From Candidatus Kerfeldbacteria bacterium (lineage in GTDB: Bacteria > Patescibacteriota > Patescibacteriia > SBBC01 > JACPUP01), in the NCBI GenBank assembly GCA_016192205.1, contig JACPUP010000013.1, positions 1-12,636 of the forward strand: DNA of 12,636 nucleotides. The letters are read 5' to 3'. The notes under the pieces were generated by a model that was not told the origin of the DNA, did not search any database, and saw only the letters and a program-made list of their open reading frames with translations. A program made the translations under genes and the position numbers. Shown here in pieces: positions 12,443 to 12,636 of this stretch (position 1 is its first letter; every line of letters begins with the position of its first letter).

Positions 12443-12476
12443 GTTTCTACCATTTGGAAGTATGGCGAGGCACAAT

Positions 12477-12493
12477 GCCCTTCGGGGCTTTTT
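12477..12493 (+). terminator. Terminator-like hairpin on the plus strand
   Basis: GCCC-TTCG-GGGC followed directly by TTTTT has the form of a small intrinsic terminator with the very stable C(UUCG)G tetraloop. It reads on the plus strand, opposite to every gene in the window, and no plus-strand gene leads into it. It might stop antisense transcription or be coincidental. Confidence 0.4.
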
Positions 12494-12497
12494 GGTT

Positions 12498-12515
12498 TGC
12501 CAACCTAGGTTGGCA
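12498..12515. repeat. 18-base perfect palindrome
   Basis: TGCCAACCT-AGGTTGGCA is a perfect palindrome with no spacer, about 140 bases upstream of the tuf transcription start. It could be a protein-binding site or part of the intergenic hairpin cluster. No function can be assigned. Confidence 0.5.
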
Positions 12516-12521
12516 TCTTGA

Positions 12522-12550
12522 GGCCACCCCGCCCTACGGCGGGGTAGGCC
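12522..12550. repeat. GC-rich hairpin
   Basis: CCCCGCC (12527-12533), loop CTAC and GGCGGGG (12538-12544) pair perfectly, and flanking GGCC (12522-12525 and 12547-12550) extends the stem. No T-tract follows on either strand, so this is not an intrinsic terminator of the usual type. It resembles dispersed intergenic palindromic units. Confidence 0.5.
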
Positions 12551-12636
12551 GATACCCCCACCCTCTCCCTAGTCCGGCAGCCAGCCGCGACGCTCCGGGC
12601 GCTCGCTGACGCTCGGCCCTTCGCTGCTTGGGCGAG

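Larger units (their letters stand above)
12251..12636. other. Intergenic region upstream of tuf
   Basis: The 386 bases hold the tuf leader, promoter, possible operator, and a cluster of hairpins. The outer ~80 bases (12557-12636) are GC-rich with repeated CGCTC-like words (GACGCTC occurs twice). On the minus strand a frame is open from the right edge to a TAG at about 12571-12573, but it shows no recognisable protein features, so I do not call a partial gene. I found no tRNA and none of the usual upstream partners. Confidence 0.6.

Noticed and set aside
12290..12609. Two plus-strand frames (72 and 74 codons) upstream of tuf
   Set aside because: They overlap the tuf promoter and hairpins, lack ribosome sites, and the first runs past the plus-strand terminator-like hairpin before its stop.
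1..12636. UGA-as-glycine genetic code (SR1/Gracilibacteria)
   Set aside because: Six complete genes (rpsJ, rpmC, rpsQ, rplX, rplO, secY) end at TGA at the expected family ends, and no in-frame TGA is needed anywhere.
12251..12636. A tRNA gene upstream of tuf, as in some bacteria
   Set aside because: I found no cloverleaf with TTCGANNC-type T arm and matching acceptor ends on either strand.
1..12636. CRISPR array or mobile element
   Set aside because: No spaced direct repeats of 20-40 bases, transposase or integrase genes are present; the cluster is intact.

Overview
The window is a classical bacterial S10-spc ribosomal protein gene cluster. It reads entirely on the minus strand, from right (start) to left (end). 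Layout along the direction of transcription: a GC-rich non-coding edge and the tuf promoter region (12636-12251); tuf (EF-Tu) and rpsJ (S10); a structured 224-base leader (10681-10458); then an almost gap-free run rplC-rplD-rplW-rplB-rpsS-rplV-rpsC-rplP-rpmC-rpsQ-rplN-rplX-rplE-rpsN-rpsH-rplF-rplR-rpsE-rplO-secY; and finally the start of an unrecognised small membrane protein that runs off the left edge. All 22 complete genes have intact conserved cores.

The organism is a bacterium with a GC-rich genome (judged by eye). rpmD (L30) is missing between rpsE and rplO, where only 3 bases separate the genes. Loss of L30 is a known trait of the Candidate Phyla Radiation (Patescibacteria), but also of cyanobacteria and some others. 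With the weak Shine-Dalgarno use and the low-complexity tails on several ribosomal proteins, a CPR/Patescibacteria origin is my best inference (about 65%). Six genes end in TGA, so UGA is a normal stop; this argues against the Gracilibacteria/Absconditabacteria (SR1) lineages, which read UGA as glycine. I cannot place it to phylum.

The genes work together: the ribosomal proteins build both subunits, EF-Tu delivers aminoacyl-tRNA, and SecY forms the membrane channel that docks at the tunnel exit beside L23 and L29. A strong sigma-70-type promoter lies before tuf. The rpsJ-rplC gap contains terminator-like and competing hairpins that could set expression of the rest of the operon.

I see no wholly new system here; most of the window is an ordinary conserved operon. 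The signals worth a second look are translational and regulatory. All 19 genes from rplD to secY have U at -1 and G or C at -2 of the AUG (pattern [GC]TATG), often without a Shine-Dalgarno. Seven of their junctions are exactly TAGTATG. An attenuator-like switch precedes rplC. An inverted repeat lies over the tuf -35 box. L23 carries an unusual ~83-residue N-terminal extension starting with an amphipathic FtsY-like segment. A heptamer tandem repeat lies just after the stop codons of both rpsJ and secY.
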